DNA from: Cohaesibacter gelatinilyticus
Lineage (GTDB): Bacteria > Pseudomonadota > Alphaproteobacteria > Rhizobiales > Cohaesibacteraceae
Reading direction: 5' to 3'
DNA: 64,000 nt
Assembly: GCF_900215605.1 (NCBI RefSeq)
Contig: NZ_OBEL01000004.1
Location: 124,001 to 188,000, forward strand
In this document: in pieces, positions 55,604 to 64,000 of the stretch
How the letters are laid out: every line of letters begins with the position of its first letter
Numbering within the stretch: the stretch's first letter is position 1
Translations under genes and position numbers: made by a program
Notes under the pieces: generated by a model
What the model saw: the letters and a program-made list of their open reading frames with translations, nothing else
What the model was told of the DNA's origin: nothing
Database searches by the model: none

Positions 55604-56280
55604 GAGCGGGCCTCCTGAATGCGGAAAGAGCGCGTTTTCAACAGGTTGCGAATGGCAGAGGAAACAGGACGAGCCAAATCATTGGCGCTGTCGATATCGT
55701 GAGAAATACCTTCAAGTGGCAAGATTACAGCAAGAAGACCCACGTGCTCTGCCTCTTCCAGATGACGATGAAATGACTGTGCGCCATAGCAGAAGGGCAA
55801 GGCGTTCGGCGGGGTGATCATCAGTGCATTCGTACCTTGGTCTTGCGAGGGGCAAATGATGATGGAGCGATCAGTCCGTGCGCAACTTAGAAGACGAAGG
55901 TACTCTTTGCTGTCATGATCGGCGAGATCTGCGGGAAGAATGCAGACAGAGCGATAGTCATGGGCTGTTGCCCAGTCACATCCGGCGGCAACGGCTGCAT
56001 TGAGGCCGCCTTCATCGCTCTGCTGCAAAGTTCCCACACCAAAATCGCTGGCCAAATTGGTGATAGGCTGAGAATTCGTGACGACGAGAATGCCGAAATC
56101 ACATCCGGCTTGTTTCGAAAGACCGGTAAGAAAAGTCAAAGTCTGCCGATAAAGGGTCAATGCCAGACGTTGGCGTGTTCCATCTGTCAAGACATTGGAG
56201 AGGCGGCTTTTGGCACGTTTCGGATCCTTCATTGGTACGATGAAGAGTAGATCCTTAGGAGATTTTTCCTGATGTTTCAT
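55600..56280 (-). CDS. cofC: 2-phospho-L-lactate (or analogous) guanylyltransferase
   Basis: 226 residues, nucleotidyltransferase fold. Motifs: FIVPMKDPKRAKSRLSNVL for GTP binding, VCILPADLADHD, QDQGTNALMI and ISHDIDSANDL. It activates 2-phospholactate, phosphoenolpyruvate or 3-phosphoglycerate depending on the lineage. Which it uses here cannot be read from the sequence. Overlaps both neighbours by 4 bases. Confidence 0.9.
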   Translation of the reverse strand: MKHQEKSPKDLLFIVPMKDPKRAKSRLSNVLTDGTRQRLALTLYRQTLTFLTGLSKQAGCDFGILVVTNSQPITNLASDFGVGTLQQSDEGGLNAAVAAGCDWATAHDYRSVCILPADLADHDSKEYLRLLSCARTDRSIIICPSQDQGTNALMITPPNALPFCYGAQSFHRHLEEAEHVGLLAVILPLEGISHDIDSANDLARPVSSAIRNLLKTRSFRIQEARS

Positions 56281-57260
56281 TGGGCGGCCTCCGATGAGAC
56301 GAAACCATTGAATGACACATGATTGGCAAGGATCGACCGGGCCAGACGAACCTTGTCCGCCTGATCACGCATGGAAATATCATCAAGACCACAGGCAATC
56401 CCCATGTCTTCAATTTCAGCTGTCGCTTCACAATCCTGATCATCAATCACAATCTGGTCGATCAAATCGCGATAATGATTGGCAACCCCTATGGCGGATG
56501 CTTCCAGGCCCAGAGATGCCATGACCTTGTCGGCAGGGCCCTTGAATGGTTTTCCGGCAATCAAAGGGCTGACTGCAAGGATGGAAGCTTTGGAAGATTG
56601 GAGCGCATCTTTTAAGCCCGGAATGGACAGAATGGGCTCGATGCTGAGAATAGGATTGGACGGCGCAATGATGATCAGATCAGCTTGCTCAATTGCTGTC
56701 AGTGCTTGCGATGTAGGCTTGGCTTGTTCCGCGCCTTCAAAGCGAATGTCCAGCACATCTGGCGCGCATCTTTGGCGCACAAAATAGTCCTGAAACAGGA
56801 TCCAGCCTTCATTTGTTTTCAGTCTGGTCTGAACAACATCGTCGGTTGGCAAGATCAAAGGGACTTTGACGCCCAGAGATTGAGCAATTTCGCTGGCAAT
56901 TTCTGATCGGCTGTAACCCTGCCTTAGGCGGTTGGATCGATGGATATGAAGACCGAAGTCCTTGTCACCCAAAAACATCCAGGTGTCATTGCCAAGGATT
57001 TTGAGCATCTCAAGCGCTTTTGAGCCTTCATCTGCAAGGCCCCAGCCCTGATCACGATTGACCAATCCGGACAGGCTATAAGTCAGGGTGTCTATGTCAG
57101 GCGAGACCCACAGGCCGTGGAAGATTTCATCGTCGGCAATATTTCCGATGATTGAGAGACTGATCCCTTCCATTGCGGCCAGGCCTTCTGCCAGTTTTGC
57201 TCCACCCACGCCACCAGCAAGCAACAGGATATTGGGTTTGTTCACTTTAAACTGTGTCAT
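56277..57260 (-). CDS. cofD: 2-phospho-L-lactate transferase (F420-0 synthase)
   Basis: 327 residues from the ATG at 57260, which overlaps the cofH stop (TAATG); the frame back to 57317 is inside cofH. Motifs: LLAGGVGGAKLAEGLAAM, NIADDEIFHGLWVSPDIDTLTY, IIIAPSNPILSIEPIL, and the late FKGPADKVM. It joins the activated side chain to FO. Confidence 0.92.
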   Translation of the reverse strand: MTQFKVNKPNILLLAGGVGGAKLAEGLAAMEGISLSIIGNIADDEIFHGLWVSPDIDTLTYSLSGLVNRDQGWGLADEGSKALEMLKILGNDTWMFLGDKDFGLHIHRSNRLRQGYSRSEIASEIAQSLGVKVPLILPTDDVVQTRLKTNEGWILFQDYFVRQRCAPDVLDIRFEGAEQAKPTSQALTAIEQADLIIIAPSNPILSIEPILSIPGLKDALQSSKASILAVSPLIAGKPFKGPADKVMASLGLEASAIGVANHYRDLIDQIVIDDQDCEATAEIEDMGIACGLDDISMRDQADKVRLARSILANHVSFNGFVSSEAAQ

Positions 57261-58654
57261 TAGCTCGCTCCCCCATTTGCCGCATTTTTGCTTGCGCTTT
57301 GCCGCCCCCCAACCCAAAGCGATTGGCTTGGTTCGAGATGTCCTCTCTCACCAGCGCCAGCTTGCTCACGAACATCAGGGAACATGCGCAGGAAGCTGAG
57401 ATTCTGATCGACACTGCGCTCAACCAATGGCGCTTGCTCTTCAGGGTCGCTGTTGGCGTAGCAAGCCTTGGTCTCATAGATGGTGTTGCGTTGATAGGGG
57501 ACCCGTCCTGCCCCTCGAATGATCTGAACCATTTCATGGGGGGTAATTTCCTGGCCGAAGTCCGATCCGGCAGAACGGGAAATGCTTTCATTCATCAATG
57601 TGCCACCAAGGTCATTCACCCCGGCTTGCAACATCTGCCTTGCTCTATCTGGTCCCAGCTTTGTCCAGGAGACCTGAATATTGTCGATCCATCCGTGCAA
57701 CATAAGACGAGCGACTGCATGCATCTTGTCGACCTCCATTGAAGTCGGACCTGGGCGCACCTTGTCAGGATTTTGCGTGTAAAGCGGACTGTCAGAATGA
57801 ACGAAACTGAGGGGCACCAGCTCGGTAAAGCCACCGGTATCTTTTTGAATATCTCGCAACAGAGCGAGATGCGCTGCCCAATGCTCAGGTCCATCAATAT
57901 GGCCATACATGATAGTGGCGGTGGTCGGCAGTCCGACTTCATGAGCGGCCCGAATGATCTCAACCCATTTTTCTGTGCTGAGTTTGTTTTTGGTGAGCTG
58001 TTGGCGGATCTCGGTGTCGAGAATTTCGGCAGCTGTGCCCGGCATGGAACCAAGGCCTGCTTCCATCAAATCAGAGATGAAGTCGTGGTAGGACATGCGG
58101 CTCTTGGCTGCGCCATACCAGATCTCATAGGGTGAGAAGGCATGAATATGCATGTCTGGTAGGGCTGCTTTTATAGCCTTGCAAAGATCCCGATAATAGG
58201 TGCCTTCCAGCTTGGGGTGAAGTCCACCCTGAATGCAAACTTCCGTTGCTCCGCGATCCCAGGCTTCCTGAGCCCGGGCGACTACCTGATCAAATGACAG
58301 GAATTCCGCGCCTTTGTCTTCAGAGCGTTTGGCGAATCCGCAGAATTTGCAGCCCATGTAACAGATGTTGGTGAAGTTGATGTTGCGATTGACCACAAAG
58401 CCAACGCGATCGCCATGGACCTGATGACACAGATGGCTGGCTGTCCGTTTCAACGCATCCAGATCAGCTCCTTCGCATTCAAACAGTGTAATGCCTTCAG
58501 CAATGCTGATTTCCTCGCGAGCCAGTGCTTTGGCCAAAATCAGCCGAATTTGTTCGCTCAATGCACTGATCTCAAGGTTCAGGTCTCTTAAGGAGCGCAA
58601 TCCGGAGAAGGCAATCCGCTCTGCTGATGAGGAGAGTGAATTCGTAGGTGTCAT
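57260..58654 (-). CDS. cofH: FO synthase subunit 2 (radical SAM)
   Basis: 464 residues. The radical SAM cluster motif is CYMGCKFCGF (CxxxCxxC) about residue 100. HAFSPYEIWYGA, LPTTATIMYGHIDGPEHWAAHLALLR and DLGGTLMNESISRSAG are family blocks. A C-terminal tail of about 35 residues (REQAGAGERGHLEPSQ onward) extends beyond the core. It couples tyrosine to the diaminouracil. It is separate from CofG, not fused as in FbiC. Confidence 0.92.
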   Translation of the reverse strand: MTPTNSLSSSAERIAFSGLRSLRDLNLEISALSEQIRLILAKALAREEISIAEGITLFECEGADLDALKRTASHLCHQVHGDRVGFVVNRNINFTNICYMGCKFCGFAKRSEDKGAEFLSFDQVVARAQEAWDRGATEVCIQGGLHPKLEGTYYRDLCKAIKAALPDMHIHAFSPYEIWYGAAKSRMSYHDFISDLMEAGLGSMPGTAAEILDTEIRQQLTKNKLSTEKWVEIIRAAHEVGLPTTATIMYGHIDGPEHWAAHLALLRDIQKDTGGFTELVPLSFVHSDSPLYTQNPDKVRPGPTSMEVDKMHAVARLMLHGWIDNIQVSWTKLGPDRARQMLQAGVNDLGGTLMNESISRSAGSDFGQEITPHEMVQIIRGAGRVPYQRNTIYETKACYANSDPEEQAPLVERSVDQNLSFLRMFPDVREQAGAGERGHLEPSQSLWVGGRQSASKNAANGGAS

Positions 58655-59790
58655 ACCAAATCTCCTGAAACTTGATGTTTGGCCAGCCCATCGGTACGAG
58701 CCATGGCACTGGCGCGAGCAACGAGGGCGGGATCCATAAAGACATCGTGATTGCGAAGGAAGCGCGGATAGATGGTCAGGCGCTCTTGCAGGGTCAGGCC
58801 TGCTTTGGATGTAGAGGCGGCAAGGGCATCAATCTCTGGCCAGCTATGCTGCGGATTGATGAAGTCGATGGTTACAGGGGAAATGCCGCCCCAATCATTG
58901 ATACCGGCTGCCAGATAATCGGCGTGGCGCACATGCAGGTTTGGCGGAGCTTGCAGGCTGATTTCTGGAGACAGCATCAGGCGGGCAACGGCGAGTGTCC
59001 GCAACATGTCATCCAGACTTGGTTCTGGATGATTGGCCATTGCAATGTCTGGCTTTGTCTGGAAATTCTGAATGATCACTTCCTGAATGTGACCATGACG
59101 TCTATGTGCCTCATTGATGGCTGCGAGTGCTTCCACACGCTCTTCCCATGTTTCGCCAATACCAATCAGCAGACCTGTGGTGAAGGGAACCTGCTTCTGC
59201 CCGGTTCTCTCCAGAGTGCGCAGGCGTTGAACGGGAACCTTGTCCGGGCAGGCATAATGCGCTTGCCCTTTTTGGGTCAAGCGGCGGCTGATGGTCTCCA
59301 GCATCATACCCATGGAGGCGCTATATGGACGGAGCTGGTCGATCTCATCGTCAGACAATGTGCCAGCATTCACATGGGGTAGGAGAGAGGTCTCGTCGAG
59401 AACCAACTGACACATGTCTGCCAGATAGGCGACCATGCTGTCATAGCCCAGCTGGTTCAAAGCTGCGCGCGCTTTTTCATAGCGTAGCTCGGGCTTCTCA
59501 CCCAGACTGAAGAGCAATTCCTTGCATCCCTGATCTTCACCGCGTCTTGCCGTGGCAAGAACTTGCTCAGGAGACATGATGTTGGCGTCCGGATGATCGG
59601 GATGTTTGACGAAGGTGCAATAGGAGCAGGTATCCCTGCACATGTTGGTGAGAGGTACGAATACTTTGCGGGAATATGTGACCACATTCCCCCAGTGCTT
59701 TTCCCGGACATCCGATGCTGCTTGCATCAGATCTGCGAGCTCAGTTTCGCTGATATTTCCGAGTGTTAGAGCAGTCTCAAGTGAAAGCAT
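58651..59790 (-). CDS. cofG: FO synthase subunit 1 (radical SAM)
   Basis: 379 residues from the ATG at 59790, with GGGAGG 7 bases upstream; 59820 would add ten. The cluster motif is CRDTCSYCTF (CxxxCxxC). VNAGTLSDDEIDQLRPYSASMGMMLE, GETWEERVEALAAI and DWGGISPVTIDFINP are family blocks. It is first in the cof operon and overlaps cofH by 4 bases. Confidence 0.93.
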   Translation of the reverse strand: MLSLETALTLGNISETELADLMQAASDVREKHWGNVVTYSRKVFVPLTNMCRDTCSYCTFVKHPDHPDANIMSPEQVLATARRGEDQGCKELLFSLGEKPELRYEKARAALNQLGYDSMVAYLADMCQLVLDETSLLPHVNAGTLSDDEIDQLRPYSASMGMMLETISRRLTQKGQAHYACPDKVPVQRLRTLERTGQKQVPFTTGLLIGIGETWEERVEALAAINEAHRRHGHIQEVIIQNFQTKPDIAMANHPEPSLDDMLRTLAVARLMLSPEISLQAPPNLHVRHADYLAAGINDWGGISPVTIDFINPQHSWPEIDALAASTSKAGLTLQERLTIYPRFLRNHDVFMDPALVARASAMARTDGLAKHQVSGDLV

Positions 59791-59812
59791 GTTTTTACCT
59801 CCCGATAAAATT

Positions 59813-59828
59813 TTTATCAAAAGGTAAA
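59813..59828. promoter_or_regulatory. RutR-box-like site in the cofG promoter
   Basis: TTTATCAAAAGGTAAA matches the 16-mer at 63482 in 14 of 16 positions. On the minus strand a -35 TTGACC (59838-59833), 17 bases and a -10-like TAAAAA (59815-59810) make a promoter, which this site overlaps. Confidence 0.55.
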
Positions 59829-60088
59829 ATTGAGGTCAATGGATCAAGTGTGAAGTGCAAAGTTCGATGAATCTGAAAATAGCACTCAGAAACAGGAAGG
59901 GGGAATTTGCTTGGATTGTTTTCATATTATTGATTTATATATATTTATTTCGAAAATTGAAGTGGACTCGCGCCTTGTTTTGGCATGTATATGCATGTTT
60001 GGCGACTTCAGCGTTTATCACAGGGCTTAAGAAAAATTTAGCATATAGATTTCATGGAGTTAATCGAACTTTGAAATTTATTTATTTT
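59829..60088. other. AT-rich divergent intergenic region between cofG and pntA
   Basis: Very AT-rich DNA with an 81-codon open frame (59855-60100) that runs into the pntA promoter and has no recognisable features. I regard the region as regulatory rather than coding. Confidence 0.5.
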
Positions 60089-60104
60089 TTGACCATTTGA
60101 TAAA
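60089..60104. promoter_or_regulatory. RutR-box-like site in the pntA promoter
   Basis: TTGACCATTTGATAAA is the exact reverse complement of the site at 63482-63497 and matches 12 of 14 fixed positions of TTGACCAnnTGGTCAA. It overlaps the -35 of a likely promoter: TTGATA (60097-60102), 17 bases, TATCCT (60120-60125). Confidence 0.65.
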
Positions 60105-60216
60105 TTTATTTTTCTTATCTATCCTAGCCTCAATAATAATGAGCCATAGGAGCATATGTTCCTGGGCCAGCCATCAACAATACGGGCTCGCTCTGTTCGT
60201 TGAAGGAGGAACAAAA

Positions 60217-61788
60217 TTGAAGATAGGAACACCTAGAGAGGTGTTTGGTGGGGAGGCTCGTGTTGGAATGACGCCTTCAGTTGCCAAGCATTTACAGAAG
60301 CTGGGCTATGAGTGTGCGATTGAGATTGGTGCGGGTCAGGCAGCGGGTTTTTCGGATGCGGACTATGAAGCGGCGGGCGTTGAGATCATTGCAACGGCAG
60401 CGGCTTTGTGGAAGGCTTCTGACATCATCGCCAAGGTCCGTCAGCCAAATGTGACCGAGACCAAACGCCTGAACAAGAACAAGACGCTGATCAGCTTCTT
60501 CAACCCGGCCGGGAATGAGGAAGGCATGGAGATTGCGAAGTCCAAGGGCGCCAATGTGATTGCGATGGAAATGGTCCCTCGTATCTCACGTGCCCAGAAG
60601 ATGGATGCTCTGTCCTCCATGGCCAATATTGCCGGCTATCGTGCGGTGATTGAGGCTGGCAACAATTTCGGACGCTTCTTCACCGGTCAGATCACGGCAG
60701 CGGGCAAGGTTCCGCCAGCCAAGGTCCTGGTGATTGGAGCAGGCGTTGCAGGTCTGGCAGCGATTGGCACCTCTACCTCTCTTGGTGCCATCACTTATGC
60801 CTTTGACGTGCGCCCTGAAGTGGCCGAGCAGGTTGAATCCATGGGCGCGGAATTCGTCTATCTGGATTTTGAGGAAGAACAGCAGGATGGTGCTGCCACA
60901 GGCGGCTATGCAGCTGTCTCCTCTCCGGAGTTCCGCGAAGCCCAGCTGGCCAAGTTCCGTGAACTGGCACCAGAGATTGATATCGTCATCACCACCGCCC
61001 TGATCCCGAACCGTGAAGCACCGGAGCTGTGGACCGAGGATATGGTTGCCTCCATGAAGACCGGATCCGTGATCGTGGATCTGGCAGCGGAAAAGGGTGG
61101 CAATTGCAAGCTGACCGTGGCTGATGAGAAGATCGTGACCGAGAATGGTGTGACCATCATCGGCTATACCGATTTCCCATCCCGCATGGCCAATCAATCT
61201 TCCGAGCTTTATGCCTCCAATATCCGTCACATGCTGACCGATCTGACCCCTGAGAAGGATGGCCAGGTTGTCCATGATATGGAAGATGATGTGATCCGTG
61301 GTGCGACCGTCACCTATCAGGGTGAGATCACCTTCCCGCCTCCTCCTCCAAAGATTGCAGCCATTGCGGCTCAGCCGAAGAAGGAAGTGAAGGAGCTGAC
61401 GCCGGAAGAGAAGAGAGCGGCCGAGGTTGCCGAGTTCAAGGCCCAGACCAGGAGCCAGGTGACCCTGCTTGGCGTTGGTACGGCTCTTATGTTGCTCGTC
61501 GGTGCTGTGGCGCCTGCCAGCTTCATGCAGCATTTCATTGTGTTTGTGCTGGCCTGTTTCGTGGGCTTCCAGGTCATCTGGAATGTCTCTCACAGCCTGC
61601 ATACGCCTTTGATGGCGGTGACCAACGCCATTTCATCCATCATCATTCTGGGGGCCCTGATGCAGATCGGCTCCGGTTCCTGGCTGGTGATCATCCTGGC
61701 GGCCCTGTCCGTCTTCATGGCCGGCATCAACATCTTTGGTGGGTTCCTGGTCACCCGGCGCATGCTCGCCATGTTCCAGAAGTCATAA
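60217..61788 (+). CDS. pntA: NAD(P) transhydrogenase subunit alpha (fused alpha1-alpha2)
   Basis: 523 residues from the TTG at 60217, chosen because AAGGAGG lies 7 bases upstream and the protein then begins [19 protein letters not shown] as expected. The NAD domain has [17 protein letters not shown]. About three C-terminal membrane segments follow, so alpha1 and alpha2 are fused as in E. coli PntA rather than split. It uses the proton gradient to make NADPH from NADH. Confidence 0.92.
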   Translation: MKIGTPREVFGGEARVGMTPSVAKHLQKLGYECAIEIGAGQAAGFSDADYEAAGVEIIATAAALWKASDIIAKVRQPNVTETKRLNKNKTLISFFNPAGNEEGMEIAKSKGANVIAMEMVPRISRAQKMDALSSMANIAGYRAVIEAGNNFGRFFTGQITAAGKVPPAKVLVIGAGVAGLAAIGTSTSLGAITYAFDVRPEVAEQVESMGAEFVYLDFEEEQQDGAATGGYAAVSSPEFREAQLAKFRELAPEIDIVITTALIPNREAPELWTEDMVASMKTGSVIVDLAAEKGGNCKLTVADEKIVTENGVTIIGYTDFPSRMANQSSELYASNIRHMLTDLTPEKDGQVVHDMEDDVIRGATVTYQGEITFPPPPPKIAAIAAQPKKEVKELTPEEKRAAEVAEFKAQTRSQVTLLGVGTALMLLVGAVAPASFMQHFIVFVLACFVGFQVIWNVSHSLHTPLMAVTNAISSIIILGALMQIGSGSWLVIILAALSVFMAGINIFGGFLVTRRMLAMFQKS

Positions 61789-61798
61789 GGAGGGCGAC

Positions 61799-63232
61799 AT
61801 GGATTTTGGTTTTACCACTGCCGCCTATGTGGTTGCGGCTGTTCTTTTCATTCTTAGCCTTGGCGGTCTGTCCGGTCAGGAAAGCGCCAAGCGCGCTGTC
61901 TGGTATGGCATTGCCGGTATGGCTCTGGCGGTTCTCGCCACCCTGATTGGTCCGGGCTCCGGCCTGTGGCTGCTCTCGCTCCTGCTGATTGCCGGTGGCG
62001 GTGCCATTGGCTATCAGGTGGCGCAAAAGGTTCAGATGACCGAGATGCCACAGCTTGTGGCTGCGATGCACTCTCTCGTTGGTCTGGCGGCTGTCTTTGT
62101 CGGCTTCAATGCCGATATCGAACTGAGCCGTGTTCTGGCCATGGACGAGAGTGCCCGCAAGGGTCTGGAAGGCTTTGCTGCTCTGCTGGCCAAGAAGTCC
62201 AGCGCCGAGCTGTCCATCCTCAAGGTTGAAGTCTTCCTTGGCATCTTCATTGGTGCTGTGACCTTCACCGGCTCTGTCATTGCCTTTGGCAAGCTGGCAG
62301 GCAAGGTGACTTCCGCTGCAGAAAAACTGCCCGGTGGTCATGCCCTCAATGCCGGTGCAGCCATTGGCTCCCTGATCCTCGGCATCATGTATTTCAATGA
62401 CGCTGGTATCTGGACCCTTGTGGTCATGACCCTGCTGGCCTTCTTCATTGGCTATCACCTGATCATGGGCATTGGTGGCGCGGATATGCCGGTTGTTGTG
62501 TCCATGCTCAACTCCTATTCCGGTTGGGCGGCAGCGGCCATTGGTTTCTCCCTTGGCAATGACCTTCTTATCGTGGTCGGTGCGCTTGTTGGCTCCTCCG
62601 GTGCGATCCTGTCCTACATCATGTGCAAGGCCATGAACCGCAACTTTGTCTCTGTGATCCTTGGCGGCTTTGGTGGCACCGGTGGTCCTGCGATGGAAGT
62701 GTCTGGTGAGATGATTGCCATCGAGTCTGATGGGGTTGTTGCAGCGTTGGAAGAGGCTGACAGTGTCATCATCATTCCAGGCTATGGCATGGCTGTGGCG
62801 CAGGCTCAGCAGTCCGTATCCGAGTTGACCAAGCGTCTGCGTGCCAAGGGCAAGAATGTCCGCTTTGCCATCCATCCGGTGGCTGGCCGTCTTCCCGGTC
62901 ACATGAATGTTCTGCTGGCTGAAGCCAAGGTTCCTTATGACATCGTTCTGGAAATGGACGAGATCAATGAGGACTTCCCGGAAACCGATGTGGCCATCGT
63001 CATTGGCTCCAATGACATCGTCAATCCGGCGGCACAGGATGATCCGAACAGCCCAATCGCTGGCATGCCCGTCCTTGAATGCTGGAAGGCCAAGCAGGTC
63101 TTCGTTTCCAAGCGCGGACAAGGCACCGGTTATTCCGGCATCGAAAACCCGCTCTTCTACAAGGAAAATACCCGCATGTTCTACGGAGACGCTAAAGCAT
63201 CTCTAGATAGCCTATTGGGATCAATTTCATGA
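61799..63232 (+). CDS. pntB: NAD(P) transhydrogenase subunit beta
   Basis: 477 residues from the ATG at 61799 (AAGGAGGGCGAC upstream). The N-terminal half has about eight membrane segments; the C-terminal NADP domain has [17 protein letters not shown] and [18 protein letters not shown], read in parts, ending [10 protein letters not shown]. It starts 10 bases after pntA. pntAB codons look more GC-rich than the flanking DNA. Confidence 0.94.
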   Translation: MDFGFTTAAYVVAAVLFILSLGGLSGQESAKRAVWYGIAGMALAVLATLIGPGSGLWLLSLLLIAGGGAIGYQVAQKVQMTEMPQLVAAMHSLVGLAAVFVGFNADIELSRVLAMDESARKGLEGFAALLAKKSSAELSILKVEVFLGIFIGAVTFTGSVIAFGKLAGKVTSAAEKLPGGHALNAGAAIGSLILGIMYFNDAGIWTLVVMTLLAFFIGYHLIMGIGGADMPVVVSMLNSYSGWAAAAIGFSLGNDLLIVVGALVGSSGAILSYIMCKAMNRNFVSVILGGFGGTGGPAMEVSGEMIAIESDGVVAALEEADSVIIIPGYGMAVAQAQQSVSELTKRLRAKGKNVRFAIHPVAGRLPGHMNVLLAEAKVPYDIVLEMDEINEDFPETDVAIVIGSNDIVNPAAQDDPNSPIAGMPVLECWKAKQVFVSKRGQGTGYSGIENPLFYKENTRMFYGDAKASLDSLLGSIS

Positions 63233-63263
63233 GATTTGTCCAGAGGAAGAATTGAGCAAAAAG

Positions 63264-63279
63264 AGAACCAAATGGTCAA
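63264..63279. promoter_or_regulatory. Possible second RutR-box-like site downstream of pntB
   Basis: AGAACCAAATGGTCAA has a full right half TGGTCAA and a partial left half (ACCA). 11 of 14 fixed positions match the RutR box. It lies 32 bases after the pntB stop. Confidence 0.4.
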
Positions 63280-63332
63280 AAAATAAACAAAAGAATTCGG
63301 AATTTTTGACATAAATACTCTGTTTTCTACTC

Positions 63333-63348
63333 TGGACCATTTCTAAAA
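63333..63348. promoter_or_regulatory. Weak RutR-half-site
   Basis: TGGACCATTTCTAAAA keeps a good left half (6 of 7) but a poor right half (3 of 7). It lies just after a TTGACA (63306-63311) that could be a -35. Confidence 0.25.
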
Positions 63349-63452
63349 CAAGGTCTAACAGACTGAGAGAAAAGGCTAAAAGTAGGGAAAAGTCGTCAAC
63401 TTTGCCTTTTGTGGTCGATTTTTTCAACAACAGAACAAAATTAAATTCAAGA

Positions 63453-63497
63453 TTGACTGTCTGATTAAAATATTCTTAAATTTTATCAAATGGTCAA
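63453..63497 (+). promoter_or_regulatory. Promoter and RutR-box-like operator of the aminotransferase gene
   Basis: TTGACT (63453-63458), 17 bases, TTAAAT (63476-63481) form a good -35/-10 pair. The 16-mer TTTATCAAATGGTCAA (63482-63497) follows immediately and covers the expected transcription start. It matches 12 of 14 fixed positions of the RutR box and is identical, inverted, to the pntA site. Confidence 0.7.
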
Positions 63498-63516
63498 ATT
63501 TGAGATGGAGATCAAG

Positions 63517-64000
63517 ATGAACGTCGCTACCTCAGCAGTGCCGAATGACCTAAATGCCTTCTGGATGCCATTCACATCCAATCGCCAGTTCAAAAAGTCG
63601 CCGCGCATGTTTGTCGCTGCAGACGGCATGTATTATACCACCTCGGACGGCCGTCAGGTTCTGGATGGAACCGCAGGGCTGTGGTGTGTCAATGCTGGCC
63701 ATAAGCAGCCTAAGATTGTTGAAGCAGTCAAGAACCAGATTGAAGAGCTGGATTATGCGCCCGCATTTCAGATGGGCCATCCAAAGGCATTTGAGCTGGC
63801 CAATCGTCTGGCAGATCTTGCTCCGGGTGATCTCAACCATGTTTTCTACACCAATTCCGGGTCTGAATCCGTTGAAACTGCTCTGAAACTGGCCATTGCC
63901 TATCATCGTGCCAAAGGGCAGGGGACACGCACTCGCCTGATTGGTCGCGAACGCGGCTATCATGGTGTGAATTTTGGCGGTATCTCTGTTGGTGGTATCG
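63517..64000 (+). CDS. Omega-amino acid (beta-alanine):pyruvate aminotransferase, N-terminal part
   Basis: 161 residues before the window ends. NAFWMPFTSNRQFKKSPRM, LWCVNAGHKQPKIVEAV, DYAPAFQMGHP, HVFYTNSGSESVETALK and RERGYHGVNFGGISVGG match class-III omega-amino acid:pyruvate transaminases, in which the PLP lysine lies further on. The enzyme would convert beta-alanine to malonate semialdehyde, the last step of reductive pyrimidine breakdown. GAGATGGAGATCAAG precedes the ATG. Confidence 0.85.
   Translation, partial: MNVATSAVPNDLNAFWMPFTSNRQFKKSPRMFVAADGMYYTTSDGRQVLDGTAGLWCVNAGHKQPKIVEAVKNQIEELDYAPAFQMGHPKAFELANRLADLAPGDLNHVFYTNSGSESVETALKLAIAYHRAKGQGTRTRLIGRERGYHGVNFGGISVGGI

Noticed and set aside
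57261-57317. Longer start for cofD
   Set aside because: The extension lies inside cofH and adds basic residues with no family match; the TAATG overlap start fits the operon.
59855-60100. 81-codon open frame between cofG and pntA
   Set aside because: Very AT-rich, no motif, no ribosome site of note, and it overlaps the predicted pntA promoter and operator. Better explained as regulatory DNA.
60906-63121. Long open frames antisense to pntAB (for example 61751-63121 minus)
   Set aside because: They mirror the codon bias of pntAB and give His/Gly/Asn-rich low-complexity translations without a family match.
1-64000. CRISPR arrays, rRNA, tRNA, intact insertion sequences, replication origin
   Set aside because: Looked for by eye; no regular spaced repeats, cloverleaf genes, transposase genes or DnaA-box clusters were seen.

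Overview
The window looks like chromosome from a free-living, probably marine alphaproteobacterium, most likely order Hyphomicrobiales (Rhizobiales). The genus is a guess; the layout would suit a Cohaesibacter-like organism. The grounds are the gene content (many sugar and amino-acid ABC importers, GcvA-type LysR regulators, CcoG/FixG, TamA/TamB), a family of tiny secreted proteins with a 'TGPG-DRYV ... FVGYRC' signature that I associate with Rhizobiales, and roughly balanced base composition with AT-rich intergenic DNA. I see no rRNA, tRNA, CRISPR array or intact insertion sequence.

Layout: 1-3760 is a sugar ABC importer with a TIM-barrel isomerase and a Gfo/Idh/MocA dehydrogenase. It meets, end to end, a chemoreceptor with a C-terminal PilZ-like domain (3761-6181). 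6648-12966 is tamA-tamB, split by a 267-bp MITE-like element with perfect 21-bp inverted ends. 13152-19495 holds a siderophore-interacting protein, a LysR regulator divergent from a KGSADH-type aldehyde dehydrogenase, and a polar amino-acid ABC importer. 19800-24572 holds a small exported protein, an L,D-transpeptidase, a DsbB/DsbA pair, an unrecognised possibly cupin-like protein, and NhaC. 24671-26874 holds a LysR regulator and a lone tyrosine recombinase. 26922-32693 is a Ugp-like importer with a DeoR/GlpR regulator and a GpdQ-like phosphodiesterase. 33143-34907 is a tandem triplication of a small secreted protein gene, each copy with its own conserved upstream block and terminator; a second inverted-repeat element lies after the third copy.

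34918-46172 is a complete candidate non-phosphorylating L-fucose (or related sugar) pathway: dehydrogenase, mutarotase, lactonase, UxaA-type dehydratase, SDR dehydrogenase, two FAH-family enzymes, a ribose-type ABC importer and a FadR-type GntR regulator. A 14-bp palindrome sits in its divergent promoter. 46244-51985 holds a MocR regulator, ccoG, a malate/lactate-type dehydrogenase and a MOFRL glycerate kinase.

The most interesting part is 52097-64000. It holds a RutR-like TetR regulator, an F420-dependent LLM oxidoreductase, NADPH:F420 reductase (npdG) and the F420 genes cofE, cofC, cofD, cofH and cofG. Divergent from these is pntAB, followed by the start of a beta-alanine:pyruvate-type aminotransferase. 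The same 16-mer, TTTATCAAATGGTCAA, lies in the pntA promoter (inverted) and at the aminotransferase start, and a 14/16 variant lies in the cofG promoter. It closely resembles the known RutR box TTGACCAnnTGGTCAA. I infer a RutR-type regulon that ties coenzyme F420 and NADPH supply to pyrimidine/beta-alanine catabolism.
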